Assembly: GCA_030549335.1 (NCBI GenBank)
Contig: JAUKPH010000017.1
Span: 9,137,501 to 9,201,500 of the forward strand
Direction: 5' to 3'
Source: Pontederia crassipes
Taxonomy: Eukaryota > Streptophyta > Magnoliopsida > Commelinales > Pontederiaceae
Length of the DNA: 64,000 bases
Below the pieces are notes generated by a model, which did not search any database, was not told the origin of the DNA, and saw only the letters and a program-made list of their open reading frames with translations. The translations under genes were made by a program, and so were the position numbers. Below, one piece after another: positions 10,589-21,773 of the stretch; the first letter of the stretch is position 1; each line of letters starts with the position of its first letter.

Positions 10589-13555
10589 TGATAGTGATAT
10601 TTGAGTTTTCTAGTGATAACTTGCTGAAATTAAGTAAAGTGTCAATTTTTCATTTTTTGGTCTCCCAACTCACTAGCTGCAAGTGCACAGGTAAGTTGTA
10701 ATAGACTCAGGTTATCGTATCCACAAACATTTAAAGTCCTAGACTACCTACAAACAGTTTGGATTAATCCTAATTAAGGTAGCAAAAAAACAAATTTTTG
10801 ATTAGTAGTGAAAATAGATTTTTTTAACTAGTGCATAATGATAACAGGTTTGGGATTTTGGAAACTTTTGCAAAATTGAATTATAAATGTTAAATTAATG
10901 GCTAGAAAGGTTTAACTATCAATGAGGAGGGTTCTTCTAGGATTTGGGGTTCATCTAAATTAATTAAGGATGGAATGGATCAAGTTATCATTAAATGTCC
11001 AACTTTGATTCAATAATGAAAATGGCTGTTCCCACAGCTCAATTGGCATCTAACTAAGAAATATATTGTCATATAGTTGTTAGTTAGATTGAATCAATAG
11101 AGAGTCCTCACTAAAAATCAAGTTATCATTCAGCTCAATTGGGAGTTCATTGCTGATTTTTTATAATTCAAAGAAATTCTGTAATGATAACCTGTAATTG
11201 CAATCTTAAAAAGATAGAATCACTTCAATTGGTCAAACCAGAATGAAATCTACTCAAATATGGTGCTTGTGCTCCTTGATTCATCTCTGAATTCCAAGGG
11301 GATTTAAATTCAACCTCTCGGTTGCAAAATCAAATGAAATCCACACAAACACAACTCAATTGAATGTGCAAAGCATATGACCACAAGAATTCACAATTGC
11401 CATTGCTCCTTGGCCTATCTCTAGATCTCAAGGATGACCTAATGACTACTTCTCAGCAGTGGATTAAGTTGAGGCTTGACAATGGAAATCAGAATTTAAA
11501 TAGAAACCAGAAAAAAGGAAGTAGAATTCTGCAATTCAGAAATTCAGAACTATAGATCAATGGAAATCTGGTTTACCAACTGATTCTTGACCCATCTCTG
11601 GACTGCAAGACATCCCTAAAGTTCACCTCTCAGTGTTTGGAAGAAATCAGGGGACTCAATTGGTAAATCAGGTTCCAGCAGGAAATTAGAAAAATTAGAA
11701 TTCAGATTCTTAGTCTAGAAATCAAAGAAACAATCTGATTTGAGTCAAAATGATTGTCCAAACATCTTGATTCATTTCTGAACTAGATAGGAATAATAGC
11801 AAACATCCCAATGACTCAATTAATCAAATTTAGAGTGAAGAGCAGGTTCAAACAGCCACAAAAATCAGAATCAGATTCAGAAATCAGAAAAGAACAATTT
11901 GATTTGGGCCAAAGGTATGCCAAACTTCCTAATTCATCTCTGAATAAGATTGAGGCAGTAGCAATCTTTCAGTTGCCCAATAAATCAGATTTAGAATGAT
12001 TAACAGATTCAATCAGCTTGAGAAATCAGATTCAGGAATTCAGAAAATCAGAAAACTGGAAATCAGAAATCAGATTGCAATAAAATGAAATCCAGTAACA
12101 TGACATTGATTCCTAATTCATCACTGAACAAGAGTTAGATCTAAAGATAACTTCTCAGTTATAGATTACAAATAAGACCTATCAATGGCATGAATCAATG
12201 CAAAATGGTTCTGAAATATGAAAACAAATTTGATTAAAGTGCAGGATTACAATTCTGTCCATATCCATCCAAAACTAATCTAAACTACTACCCTATCCTA
12301 GAAGAAATGGAGTTTAGCTCCTCATGTTTACAAAGCTTGACATCAAAGAGAATGAGAAACAGATACAAATCATTGATGCTTGAAGCTCTCGACCAGCAGC
12401 AGCAAGTCCAGCAGCAGCTCCACAACAGCAGCCCTTCTTCCTTGGTCCAAACCCTTGCTCAAACCCTCAATGTCCAGCCCCCCTTCCTCCTCCAGAAATT
12501 TCACATTTTATATGACTCCTCTTCACCCTTGGATCAGCATCAGAATGTTCTTTATCCTTTGATTTGAGCCACCTGTCCAGTCCTGGAAGAATCTGCCTCT
12601 GCAGCACCTTTTTGTGTAGGAAAAAGTAGGTGGTCCCCCCCTACTTTTTTCACTTTTTGACCAACTTTCTCCCTGCTACAAATCTGCAAACAGCAAGCAT
12701 CAAAGCCCTTGAATGGTATTTTGGCAAATAAAGATTAAGATGATGATAGTTGCTAGTTCAAATATCAAATGGTATTAGGTGTTGTGCAGGAATGAAAACT
12801 TGTATCAAAATTAATGAATTAAGGGGTCCGGAATGATAACTTGTCACAAATCATGGAAATTATCCAAATGCAAGTGATTCAAAGCATTAGAAGCATCAAC
12901 TGGACTAGAGTAACAAGTGAGTGCATTCAGAAATCAAATATGAATGAGATTTCTAAGGAGTGATAACTTGGGTGCCCAAAAATGATAACTTATATGACTT
13001 AAAAATGATAACTTGTGATAACTTGAGTTGTGGTTATCCAAATGTGATGAAATTTGACCAGCAATGAGTTAGAACAATAATAAGATGATTGCTTAAGGTC
13101 CCTGTGCAGAATTAATGGTTTTGCATGTCGAGATGACAGAATTGCTCTTTAACGATAACTTGGCACTTAAAAAATGATAACTTGTTCAAATGGGCTTAAA
13201 ACTTTGCACAAGTTGAGATGTGACTATCCAAATATGATTTATATATGATAATGATGGATTTAGGGCAAGAAAACCATTGAAAATCGGTTCACTCAAAATA
13301 ATGATAACTTGACACTTAGGAATGATAACTTGTCGTCAAAATGATAACTTGGCATAGAATTTAAATATTAATGGATTTTGGCATTTCAGAACCTCTATGT
13401 ACATGGAAATAAGTATGAAATGAGGAATATCAACTAGTTATCACAATGTATGCATTCCAAGTATAATTGGCACAAAAATAGGCAAAAATGGGACTCGATA
13501 TGTATGAATTGCATCTAAAATGGGTTAGGAACATATAGTGATCAGCAAGTGATCA
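10589..13555 (-). repeat. 3' LTR of element B (left copy)
   Basis: 2,967 bp, aligned end to end with 18299-21229. In the minus (sense) direction it begins with two related words, TGATCACTTGC then TGATCACTATA, and ends in CACTATCA. The segment 12830-13370 carries many copies of a GATAACTT word. It has small insertions relative to the right copy, for example near 11170, 12430 and 12845. Confidence 0.88.
12830..13370. repeat. GATAACTT word cluster in LTR of B
   Basis: About ten copies of (A)ATGATAACTTG or close variants, irregularly spaced by tens of bases, including one back-to-back pair near 13005. The same words occur in the right LTR (20525-21035), in solo LTR E (35740-36260) and, as CAAGTTATC, in element D. 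They are also scattered in the internal regions. The GATAA core resembles a GATA-factor site. Function unknown. Confidence 0.7.
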
Positions 13556-13572
13556 AACTCCCCCAAGCTTAG
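13556..13572 (-). other. Polypurine tract of element B
   Basis: In the sense direction it reads AAGCTTGGGGGAGTT, immediately before the TGATCA start of the 3' LTR. It is preceded by TTGCTTGAGGACAAGC, a sequence typical of Athila/Tat 3' ends. Confidence 0.75.
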
Positions 13573-15240
13573 CCTTTTGCTTGTCCTCAAGCAAAACATT
13601 CATAAATTAAGGACAAACTTGAATTAAAAGTCCACAAATGAAGCAAAGATTAGCTGAATTGAATCCAATGAGTTTCCCACTTTGCCAACACTTCATTCTT
13701 TCCAAAAACTCAATTTCTAGCTAGAGAATCACAGAGGCTAAAGCAAATTTAAGCCATGGAAGAAGTACTAGTAATAACATGTTTGAATTGTATGAATTGT
13801 CAACTTTACAAAGAGGTTGAACTACAAATCTCTTCATTAACAGATTTTCAATTGATTAAACAAGTTTAACACCTGACTTTTATTCATGAAATGCATATAA
13901 ACAGGTTTAGCACCTGATTTTTATTCAAGCTTTCTTTAGGAGAGATTCCTTTGAAAGTTTTGCTCTCCTAATTCCTTTGAAAGAGTGATACCTTTGGAAG
14001 TTTTGCTCTCTTCCTTTTTTCTATGCATGCATGCAACCTTTTACTTTTCCTTTTTCTCATTTTTCTATCCTGTTCATGAAGTGAGCAATAGTTCAAACTC
14101 AAGTATAGTTTAGATCCCTTTATCCAAAAAGTCAAGTTTTCCTATTTAGCATGGCAGCAAGAGCCTTGACTCCCTTCTAGACATCTGATATTACTAATTC
14201 AATCCATAAGTATCAGCTAGTGTGACCCACAAAAAGAAAAAAATTTCAGCTGAAAATTTCATTCAAATGCCTCTGAATTCATAATGCCAATTAAAGCAAG
14301 AAGGCTAATGGCCAAGTTGGCCACTTGGTATTGGAGTGCACCCACTGTCAAAATGAAGTATTCTACCCATTTCAGAGTTAAATTGAATTCAGAATTGAGT
14401 TGGATCCAAAAAATGATAACCAAGTGATAACTAGTGATAACTTGTGAAAACTAATGATAACTTGCAAAATCTACTGATAACTGGTGATAACTAATTTATG
14501 AACATTAAAATCAATTGAAAACATGGTGTAAAGGTTAGAAAAGCACCAGGTTTCCTCCCCCAAGCTTATTGTCAACACTGTCCCTAGTGTTGAAAATAAA
14601 AGGCAAGGGAGAGGGGTGGGTGGGAGTGAAATGCATGGAATTGGGCACTTGAATCCTCTTGGCATTTCATCCAGAAGCTTTGGGTGATCCAATCTTCATT
14701 AGTTGCAACTAATCCTGCAGAGAAACAAAGGATATCAGTTGGTATGGCAGATTTGCAACTAATCAAATTTTTGAGTGCAGAATTCAGCAATGCATTGGGA
14801 ATTTCTGAAATTGGGCTATAGCAGATTTGGATAACTGATATGGGTGTAAATTCAGATGATGATATGATCAATGAAGCATAATGAGAAAGATAATAACAGT
14901 TATCATTAAGTTTTCAGTGTAAAAATCAGAAATAGGGGTAAGGGTACTCCCTAAATTTTGGAATTATGGATGAATCTGATTCCTCTCTTCTTTATTCCTG
15001 CAAAATAGAAAGATTAGGTAGATAATGGCTTGGGTTACCTCCCAAGAAGTGCCTTTCTTTAATGTCTTTGGTTAGACATTTTTTTAACTTCTTCATGTCA
15101 AGGAAGTTTGAATAGTATGATATGATCAAGTAGAGATCTCAATTTGTGGACAGCTTCACTAATCAAGAATGGATCTCTTAATTTGCCAATGATTGACCTT
15201 TGCTTCTCAGTTTGATTTTCTCCTCCATTGTACAAAAATT
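13573..15240 (-). other. Non-coding 3' internal region of element B
   Basis: About 1.7 kb between the RT stub and the polypurine tract, where an autonomous Athila element would carry RNase H, integrase and often an env-like ORF. I find no conserved open frame. Matching sequence occurs at the same place in element D (51370-52870), so this non-coding tail is a shared family feature and not a private deletion. Confidence 0.6.
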
Positions 15241-15242
15241 CC

Positions 15243-15559
15243 CTAACTTCTCATCCCAAAAATCCTCATGTATGATATATGAATCCCTGGACTAGGAAGA
15301 GGTTTCAGCTCAACAGAGCTGACCCATTCACTATCTGAAATGGAATGCATGATCCCAGCATTCAGCAACTTTAATATTTCCTTCTTGATCACTTCCTTCA
15401 TGGTTGGAATGAGCTCCTTTGACATTCAATGGAGGGCTTGTAGTTGTCCTCCGTAGGGATCCTATGCATGCAAGTTGAGGGATTAATAACCTTGATATCA
15501 TCAATAGAATAGCCTATTACCTCCTTGTACAGCCTTAGTTTTTTCAACAACTCTTCAAC
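15243..15559 (-). pseudogene. Reverse transcriptase N-terminal stub in element B
   Basis: After the protease stop, the minus strand continues with the segment that normally precedes Athila RT, including YSIDDIKVINPSTCMHRIP, then the start of the RT fold, MKEVIKKEILKLLNAGI followed by ISDSEWVSS. Translation then passes abruptly into VELKPLPSPGIHISY, which is not RT but matches the downstream sequence in element D. The whole catalytic palm with its metal-binding box is missing. The stub shows that the family descends from a polymerase-bearing Athila by internal deletion. Confidence 0.7.
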
Positions 15560-16845
15560 TTAATCCTTTGGCAAATTTGCATTAATGATAACAGGGAATG
15601 TTGAATTCTCTCCCAAGAATTCATACTTCAGGTTGTTGGGGAGAGGCTTGAGTTCCAATTTGGAAGAATTGGCTTGAGTTGAGTTGAATTGAGTCCCAGC
15701 AGTGATAACTTCCTGCACTTGGTGCTGGTTTTCTGAATTTTCCACTGGTTTGGATAAATTCAATGTTGATTTGTTTGCTTCAGCCTCTGGATCCTCTAAT
15801 TCATTCAAATGATCAAACATTAGAAAATTTGGTCTACTGATAACTTGTGCCAAATTAAATTCTATCTTCTCCTCCCCAATTTGAAAGGTCAATCTGCCCT
15901 CCTTGACATCAATGACAGCCCCAACAGTGACTAAGAAGGGTCTCCCAAGAAGAATGGGGGTATTCAAGTCCTCATCCATGTCAAGTACCACAAAATCTAC
16001 TAGTATGTAGAATTTGCCAACTTTGAGGGGTATGTCCTCAATGATTCCATGTGGGTACTTGATGGATTTGTCTGCCAGCTGTAGAAACAAATTTGTAGGC
16101 TTCAAATCTCCAACTTCAAGCTTCCTACAAAGTGAAAGAGGTATAACACTCACTGATGCACCCAAATCACATATTGCCCTTTGAATCTTCCTATTTCCAA
16201 TTTCACAAGGTATGGAGAAGCTTCCTGAATCTTTCAACTTGGATGGCAATTTGTTTTGGATGATTGCAGAGGCTTCCTCAGTCAAGGTAATAGTTTCATG
16301 CTCTATAATCCTCCTTTTCTTGGTTAAGATTTCCTTCAAAAACTTTGCATAGGAGGGCATCTCCTGAATTGCCTCCACAAATGGCACATTGATATTTAAC
16401 TTCTTTAGGATTTCAATGAACCTTCCATACTGCTGATCCTGCCTTGCCTTGATTAATCTTTGAGGGAAAGGTACCCTATCAAAGACCCTGGTACTGACTT
16501 CATTTTGAGGGCCTTTGTTCTAATTTTCTCCCACAAGTTCAGCTGGTTCTTCAGCAGCTTTGGACTTTGGATTCACTTGGGCTGGATTGTCCTCTACTTT
16601 CTTCATTGGTTTTCAATAATCTTCCCACTTCTGAGTTGGAAAGCATGGACTTGTTCCCTGGGGTTCAATTCTGGTTGTCCAGGAAAGAATATAGGGGGTC
16701 TCGCTGAAGTGCTAGCCTGCTGAGCAAGTTGACTTTCAAGCATCTTGTGATTGGCACTTAAGGCTTCCATTCTAGAATTGATTTTCAATATCTCCTCTCC
16801 TTGACTGTCCTGCTTCTTCAGAATCTGTTGAAGCATCTCCTTCAT
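15560..16845 (-). pseudogene. Aspartic protease region of element B
   Basis: The open frame 15560-16387 (275 codons) holds a retropepsin-like fold: AICDLGASVSVIPLSLCRK carries the active-site segment as D-L-G-A, the form common in Athila proteins, and ILLGRPFL is the second conserved strand. Upstream, 16603-16845 encodes the linker with QILKKQDSQGEEILKINSR and PPIFFPGQPELNPREQ. A one-base deletion after KIIEN near 16605 breaks the frame compared with D, where the same protein is continuous. Release of Gag from a precursor is the expected role. Confidence 0.78.
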
Positions 16846-17097
16846 TTCATTTTGGAATTGAGGTGCTTGGACTTGTGGTGGTGGCTCATACAGATTTCTT
16901 TGAATTGGTGCACTTTGGCCTTGATTTCTATAAGGTGGTGGCTAATTCCTTGGCAGGATTTTGGGATGCCAATTTGAATTCTGCATAGGAGCCCCTTGAT
17001 AGTTATTGCCCTTGTAAGAAAAGTATGGATGATTCCTGTTTTCTAGAGTATAGAACTCAGCAGGAGGTTTGATTCCATAATTGCCCACAGCATTGAT

Positions 17098-18111
17098 TTA
17101 ATCCACTGTTTGCTCCACTTGTTGCATAATCAAATTGCAATTTTCTGACATATGGCCTTGATTCCCACATACACAGCACCTTGTTTTAGGATTAGAAGCC
17201 CTATTTCCATTGGGAGTCAAGTTCAACCTCTCCAAAGTCTTGTACAGCACCTCTTCAAATTGGGTTGACAATTGGTTCACTGAATTGTCCATAGGTGGCC
17301 TCCTGGTCCTATCATGTGTGAGGAAGTGATGGTTCTTTGCAATGTTCTCTATCAATTGGTAGGCCTCATCTATATTCTTGGATGCAAAGATACCTCCTGC
17401 TGTAGTGTCCAAAGCCACCTTGCTAGAGTAGCTCAATCCATTATTAAAATAGTTGACTAATTGCCACTTTTCAAATCTATGGTGGGGACATGTCCTTAAC
17501 AACCCTTGAAGCCTTTGTCATGTCTCACAAATATTTTCTTGGTCCAACTGATAGAACCTCACTATTTGATCCCTGAAATTATCAGTTTTTGAAGGAGGAA
17601 AGAATTCTGAAAGGAACAATTGAACAATTGATTCCCAAGTGGCTACCTCTTCAGGATTCAATCCTTTATACCATGTCTTGGCCTTGTCCTTGAGTGAAAA
17701 GGGAAACAATCTCATATATACTGCATTCATGGGGATATTATTGAAGTTCACAGTGCTACATATCTCCTTGAAATTGTCCAAATGACAAGCTGGATCTTCA
17801 ATCCCAAGTCCAGAAAACTGACTTTGCCTAATCATAGAAATCAAGGCTGGATTAACTTCAAAGTTTGCCACAGGTGCTAAGGCTCCTCCCCCTGGTTGAT
17901 TCCTTGCATTGCTTGGTGAATAACAGTCCCTAAGAGTTCTAGGAGCTGCAATATTCTGATTCACACCTCTTTCCATTTCATGGTTGTGTGCCTCTTCCCC
18001 AAAAATCCTACTTCTAGCCTCTTCTCTTTGGATTCTTCTTCTTCTGTTAAAGGCTCTCTCTGGTTCAGGTTTTGATAGGTATAGATCCTCTTGATGGTCC
18101 AAGTCCCGCAT
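17098..18111 (-). pseudogene. Athila-type gag of element B
   Basis: Frame from MRDLDHQEDLYLSKPEPE at 18111 to a TAA at 17098. It contains the Athila Gag signature YMRLFPFSLKDKAKTWY, then FFPPSKTDNFRDQI and RTCPHHRFEKWQLVNYF, and ends in a zinc knuckle, CCVCGNQGHMSENC (C-x2-C-x4-H-x4-C). The frame is open except for TGA at 17518-17520, where element D has a Trp codon, a G-to-A change. The stop at 17098 is also absent from D, and translation can be followed past it. The element may therefore have had one long gag-protease frame. I place the start at 18111 because it matches the conserved start in D. Confidence 0.82.
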
Positions 18112-18274
18112 AAAGAGATTCAGAAGTATCAAATTCAAGAAAGAAATGAAAACTAGACAAAAATGAAAAGTTAGAAATGATAACTTGCAAAAATTAAAAA
18201 TTGGCCTAACAAATAAACTAAAAACGAATCAAAAACTAATCTAAACTATCTAAGTTATCCTAATTGACCTCAAA

Positions 18275-18292
18275 TCCCTGGCAACGGCGCCA
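18275..18292 (-). other. Primer-binding site, Asp tRNA (element B)
   Basis: In the sense direction TGGCGCCGTTGCCAGGGA, one mismatch from the version in element D. It matches the 3' end of aspartate tRNA, a usual primer for Athila/Tat elements, and lies just inside the 5' LTR. It also fixes the minus orientation. Confidence 0.85.
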
Positions 18293-18298
18293 AAAACT

Positions 18299-21229
18299 TG
18301 ATAGTGATATTTGGGTTTTCTAGTGATAACTTGTTGAAATTAAGTAAAGGGTCAATTTTTCATTTTTTGGTCTCCCAACTCACTAGCTGCAAGTGCACAG
18401 GTAAGTGGTAGTAGACTCAGGTTGTCGTATCCACAAAGATTTAAAGTCCTAGACTACCTACAAACAGTTTGGATTAATCCTAATTAACGTAGCAAAAAAA
18501 CATATTTTTGATTAGTAGTGAAAACAAATTTTTTTTAACTAGTGCATAATGATAACAGGTTTGGGATTTTGGAAACTTTTGCAAAACTGAATTATAAATG
18601 TTAAATTAATGTCTAGAAAGGTTTAACTATCAATGAGGAAGGTTCTTCTAGGATTTGGGGTTCATCTAAATTAATTAAGGATGGAATGGATCAAGTTATC
18701 ATTAAATGTCCAACTTTGATTCAATAATGAAAATGGTTGTTCCCACAGCTCAATTGGCATCTAACTAAGCAACATATTGTCATATAGTTGTTAGTTAGAT
18801 TGAATCAATAGAGGGCCCTCACTAAAAATTAAGTTATCATTCAGCTCAATTGGGAGTTCATTGCTGATTTTTTATAATTCAAAGAAATTCTGTGATAACC
18901 TGTAATTGCAATCTTAAAAAGATAGAATCACTTCAATTAGTCAAACCAGAATGAAATCTACTCAAATATGGTGCTTGTGCTCCTTGATTCATCTCTGAAT
19001 TCCAAGGGGATTTAAATTCAACCTCTCGGTTGCAAAATCAAATGAAATCCACACAAACACAACTCAATTGAATGTGCAAAGCATATGACCACAAGAATTC
19101 ACAATTGCCATTGCTCCTTGGCCTATCTCTAGATCTCAAGGATGACCTAATGACTACTTCTCAGCAGTGGATTAAGTTGAGGCTTGACAATGGAAATCAG
19201 AATTTAAATAGAAATCAGAAAATAGGAAGTAGAATTTTGCAATTCAGAAATTCAGAACTATAGATCAATGGAAATCTGGTTTACCAACTGATTCTTGACC
19301 CATCTCTGGACTGCAAGACATCCCTAAAGTTCACCTCTCAGTGTTTGGAAGAAATCAGGGGACTCAATTGGTAAATCAGGTTCCAGCAGGAAATTAGAAA
19401 AATTAGAATTCAGATTCTTAGTTTAGAAATCAAAGAAACAATCTGATTTGAGTCAAAATGATTGTCCAAACATCTTGATTCATTTCTGAACTAGATAGGA
19501 ATAATAGCAAACATCCCAATGACTCAATTAATCAAATTTAGAGTGAAGAGCAGGTTCAAACAGCCACAAAAATCAGAATCAGATTCAGAAATCAGAAAAG
19601 AACAATTTGATTTGGGCCAAAGGTATGCCAAACTTCCTAATTCATCTCTGAATAAGATTGAGGCAGTAGCAATCTTTCAGTTGCCCAATAAATCAGATTT
19701 AGAATGATTAACAGATTCAATCAGCTTGAGAAATCAGATTCAGGAATTCAGAAAATCAGAAAACTGGAAATCAGAAATCAGATTGCAATAAAATGAAATC
19801 CAGTAACATGCCATTGATTCCTAATTCATCTCTGAACAAGAGTTAGATCTAAAGATAACTTCTCAGTTATAGATTACAAATAAGACCTATCAATGGCATG
19901 AATCAATGCAAAATGGTTCTGAAATATGAAAACAGATTTGATTAAAGTGCAGGATTACAATTCTGTCCATATCCATCCAAAACTAATCTAAACTACTACC
20001 CTATCCTAGAAGAAATGGAGTTTAGCTCCTCATGTTTACAAAACTTGACATCAAAGAGAATGAGAAACAGATACAAATCATTGATGCTTGAAGCTCTCGG
20101 CCAGCAGCAGCAAGTCCAGCAGCAGCCCTCCTTCCTTGCTCCAAACTCTTGCTCAAACCCTCAATGTCCAGCCCCCCTTCCTCCTCCAGAAATTCCACAT
20201 TTTATATGACTCCTCTTCACCCTTGGATCAGCATCAGAATGTTTTTTATCCTTTGATTTGAGCCACCTGTCTAGTCCTGGAAGAATCTGCCTCTGCAGCA
20301 CCTTTTTGTGCAGGAAAAAGTAGGTGGTCCCCCCTACTTTTTCCACTTTTTGACCAACTTTCTCCCTGCTACAAATCCGCAAACAGCAAGCATCAAAGCC
20401 CTTGGATGGTGTTTTGACAAATAAAGATTAAGATGATGATAGTTGCTAGCTCAAATATCAAATGGTATTAGGTGTTGTGCAGGAATGAAAACTTGTATCA
20501 AAATTAATGAATTAAGGGGCCCGGAATGATAACTTATCCAAATGCAAGCGATTCAAAGAATTAGAAGCATCAAATGGACTAGAGTAACAAGTGAGTGCAT
20601 TCAGAAATCAAATATGAATGAGATTTCTAAGGAGTGATAGCTTGGGTGCCCAAAAACGATAACTTATATGACTTAAAAATGATAACTTGTGATAACTTGA
20701 GTTGTGGTTATCCAAATGTGATGAAATTTGACCAGCAAGGAGTTAGAACAATAATAAAATGATTGCTTAAGGTCCCTGTGCAGAATTACTGGTTTTGCAT
20801 GTTGAAATGACAGAATTGCCCTTTAACGATAACTTGGCACTTGAAAAATGATAACTTGTTCAAATGGGCTTAAAACTTTGCACAAGTTAAGATGTGACTA
20901 TTCAAATATGATTTATATATGATAATGATAGATTTAGGGCAAGAAAATCATTGAAAATCTGTTCACTTAAAATAATGATAACTTGACACTTAGGAATGAT
21001 AAGTTGTCGTCAAAATGATAACTTGGCATAGAATTTAAATATTAATGGATTTTGGCTTTTCAGAACCTCTATGCACATGGAAATAAGTATGAAATGAGGA
21101 ATATCAACTAGTTATCACAATGTATGCATTCCAAGTATAATTGGCCCAAAAATAGGCAAAAATAGGACTCGATATGTATGAATTGCATCTAAAATGGGTT
21201 AGAAACATATAGTGAACAGCAAGTGATCA
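18299..21229 (-). repeat. 5' LTR of element B (right copy)
   Basis: 2,931 bp, near-identical to 10589-13555, starting TGATAGTGATATT and ending AAGTGATCA on the plus strand. Relative to the left copy it lacks about 20 bases at 20530 and a few other short stretches, mostly between repeated words. Confidence 0.88.
20199..20208 (-). promoter_or_regulatory. TATA-like box in LTR of element B
   Basis: In the sense direction CATATAAAAT, at the same LTR position as CATATAAAAG in element D (46493-46502 and 53913-53922). Conservation across related LTRs supports a promoter. No start site can be read directly. Confidence 0.45.
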
Positions 21230-21493
21230 CTAGGATGTAGAAATTAGGTTTAGGCGAATGCATGTTGAAGATCCATGAAATTTGTGTGTTGAAATCGGTA
21301 TCATGATTTGACAGAAGCTAAGTAAAAGGTCGGCCGCTGCCGATCGACCGAACGCTCAACCGGTCATGGCCGTGCCACCCTTCCGGCACGACCATGCCAT
21401 GTCCACCCTAGCCGCATGTAGGAGAATCGGTTGACCGATTCTTGAATCGATCGACCGATCTCACCCCATCACGGCCGTGCTCTCCTTGGACAT

Positions 21494-21575
21494 GCCCGTG
21501 CCACCTATGTAGAACCCGATCCTCAAGTCGACACGCCCGTGCCACCTATATAGAACCTGATCCTCAGGTCGACAC
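21494..21575. repeat. 41-bp tandem duplication in LTR
   Basis: Two adjacent copies of a 41-bp unit starting GCCCGTGCCACCTAT, differing at a few positions. The 5' LTR has a single related unit, so the duplication is specific to this LTR. Confidence 0.75.
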
Positions 21576-21685
21576 GGCTGTGCCACTAGGTTGTCACGGT
21601 CGTGCCCAACCACCAAACACCCCCTGACTTCTATTCTTTAGACTTCCTTTATTTTGATATGTACGTTATCGATTGTTTTATGTTT

Positions 21686-21773
21686 CCAACATGAATTCTT
21701 TGTCCTGATTTATCACATACCGATCATATCCAACATGAATTCTTTGTCCTGATTTATCACATACCGATCATAT
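21686..21773. repeat. 44-bp tandem duplication in LTR
   Basis: Two copies of a 44-bp unit starting CCAACATGAATTC (21686-21729 and 21730-21773), identical as far as I can see. The 5' LTR has one copy at about 4508, so this arose after or during the insertion of A. Confidence 0.8.

Larger units (their letters stand above)
10589..21229 (-). mobile_element. Athila-like gag-protease-only LTR retrotransposon B
   Basis: A 10,641-bp element in minus orientation inside A's 3' LTR. It has a perfect 5-bp target duplication, CTAGG (10584-10588 and 21230-21234), TG/CA termini, LTRs of nearly 3 kb, an Asp-tRNA primer site and a polypurine tract. The internal region encodes an Athila-type Gag and an aspartic protease, then only the first part of reverse transcriptase. 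RNase H, integrase and the rest of RT are absent. It therefore resembles a non-autonomous derivative (gag-containing, polymerase-less) of an Athila/Tat element. LTR copies differ at only about one or two positions per 60 bases plus small indels, so insertion was fairly recent relative to A. Confidence 0.88.

Noticed and set aside
12307..12567. Open frame in the LTR of element B encoding a Ser/Gln-rich peptide.
   Set aside because: The frame is antisense to the element and comes from a CAG-rich stretch; it is changed by indels in the other LTR.
10589..21229. Considered whether B might be an autonomous Athila with RT hidden by frameshifts.
   Set aside because: The distance between protease and polypurine tract (about 2 kb) is too short for RT, RNase H and integrase, and no RT palm or integrase motif is seen on the sense strand in any frame.
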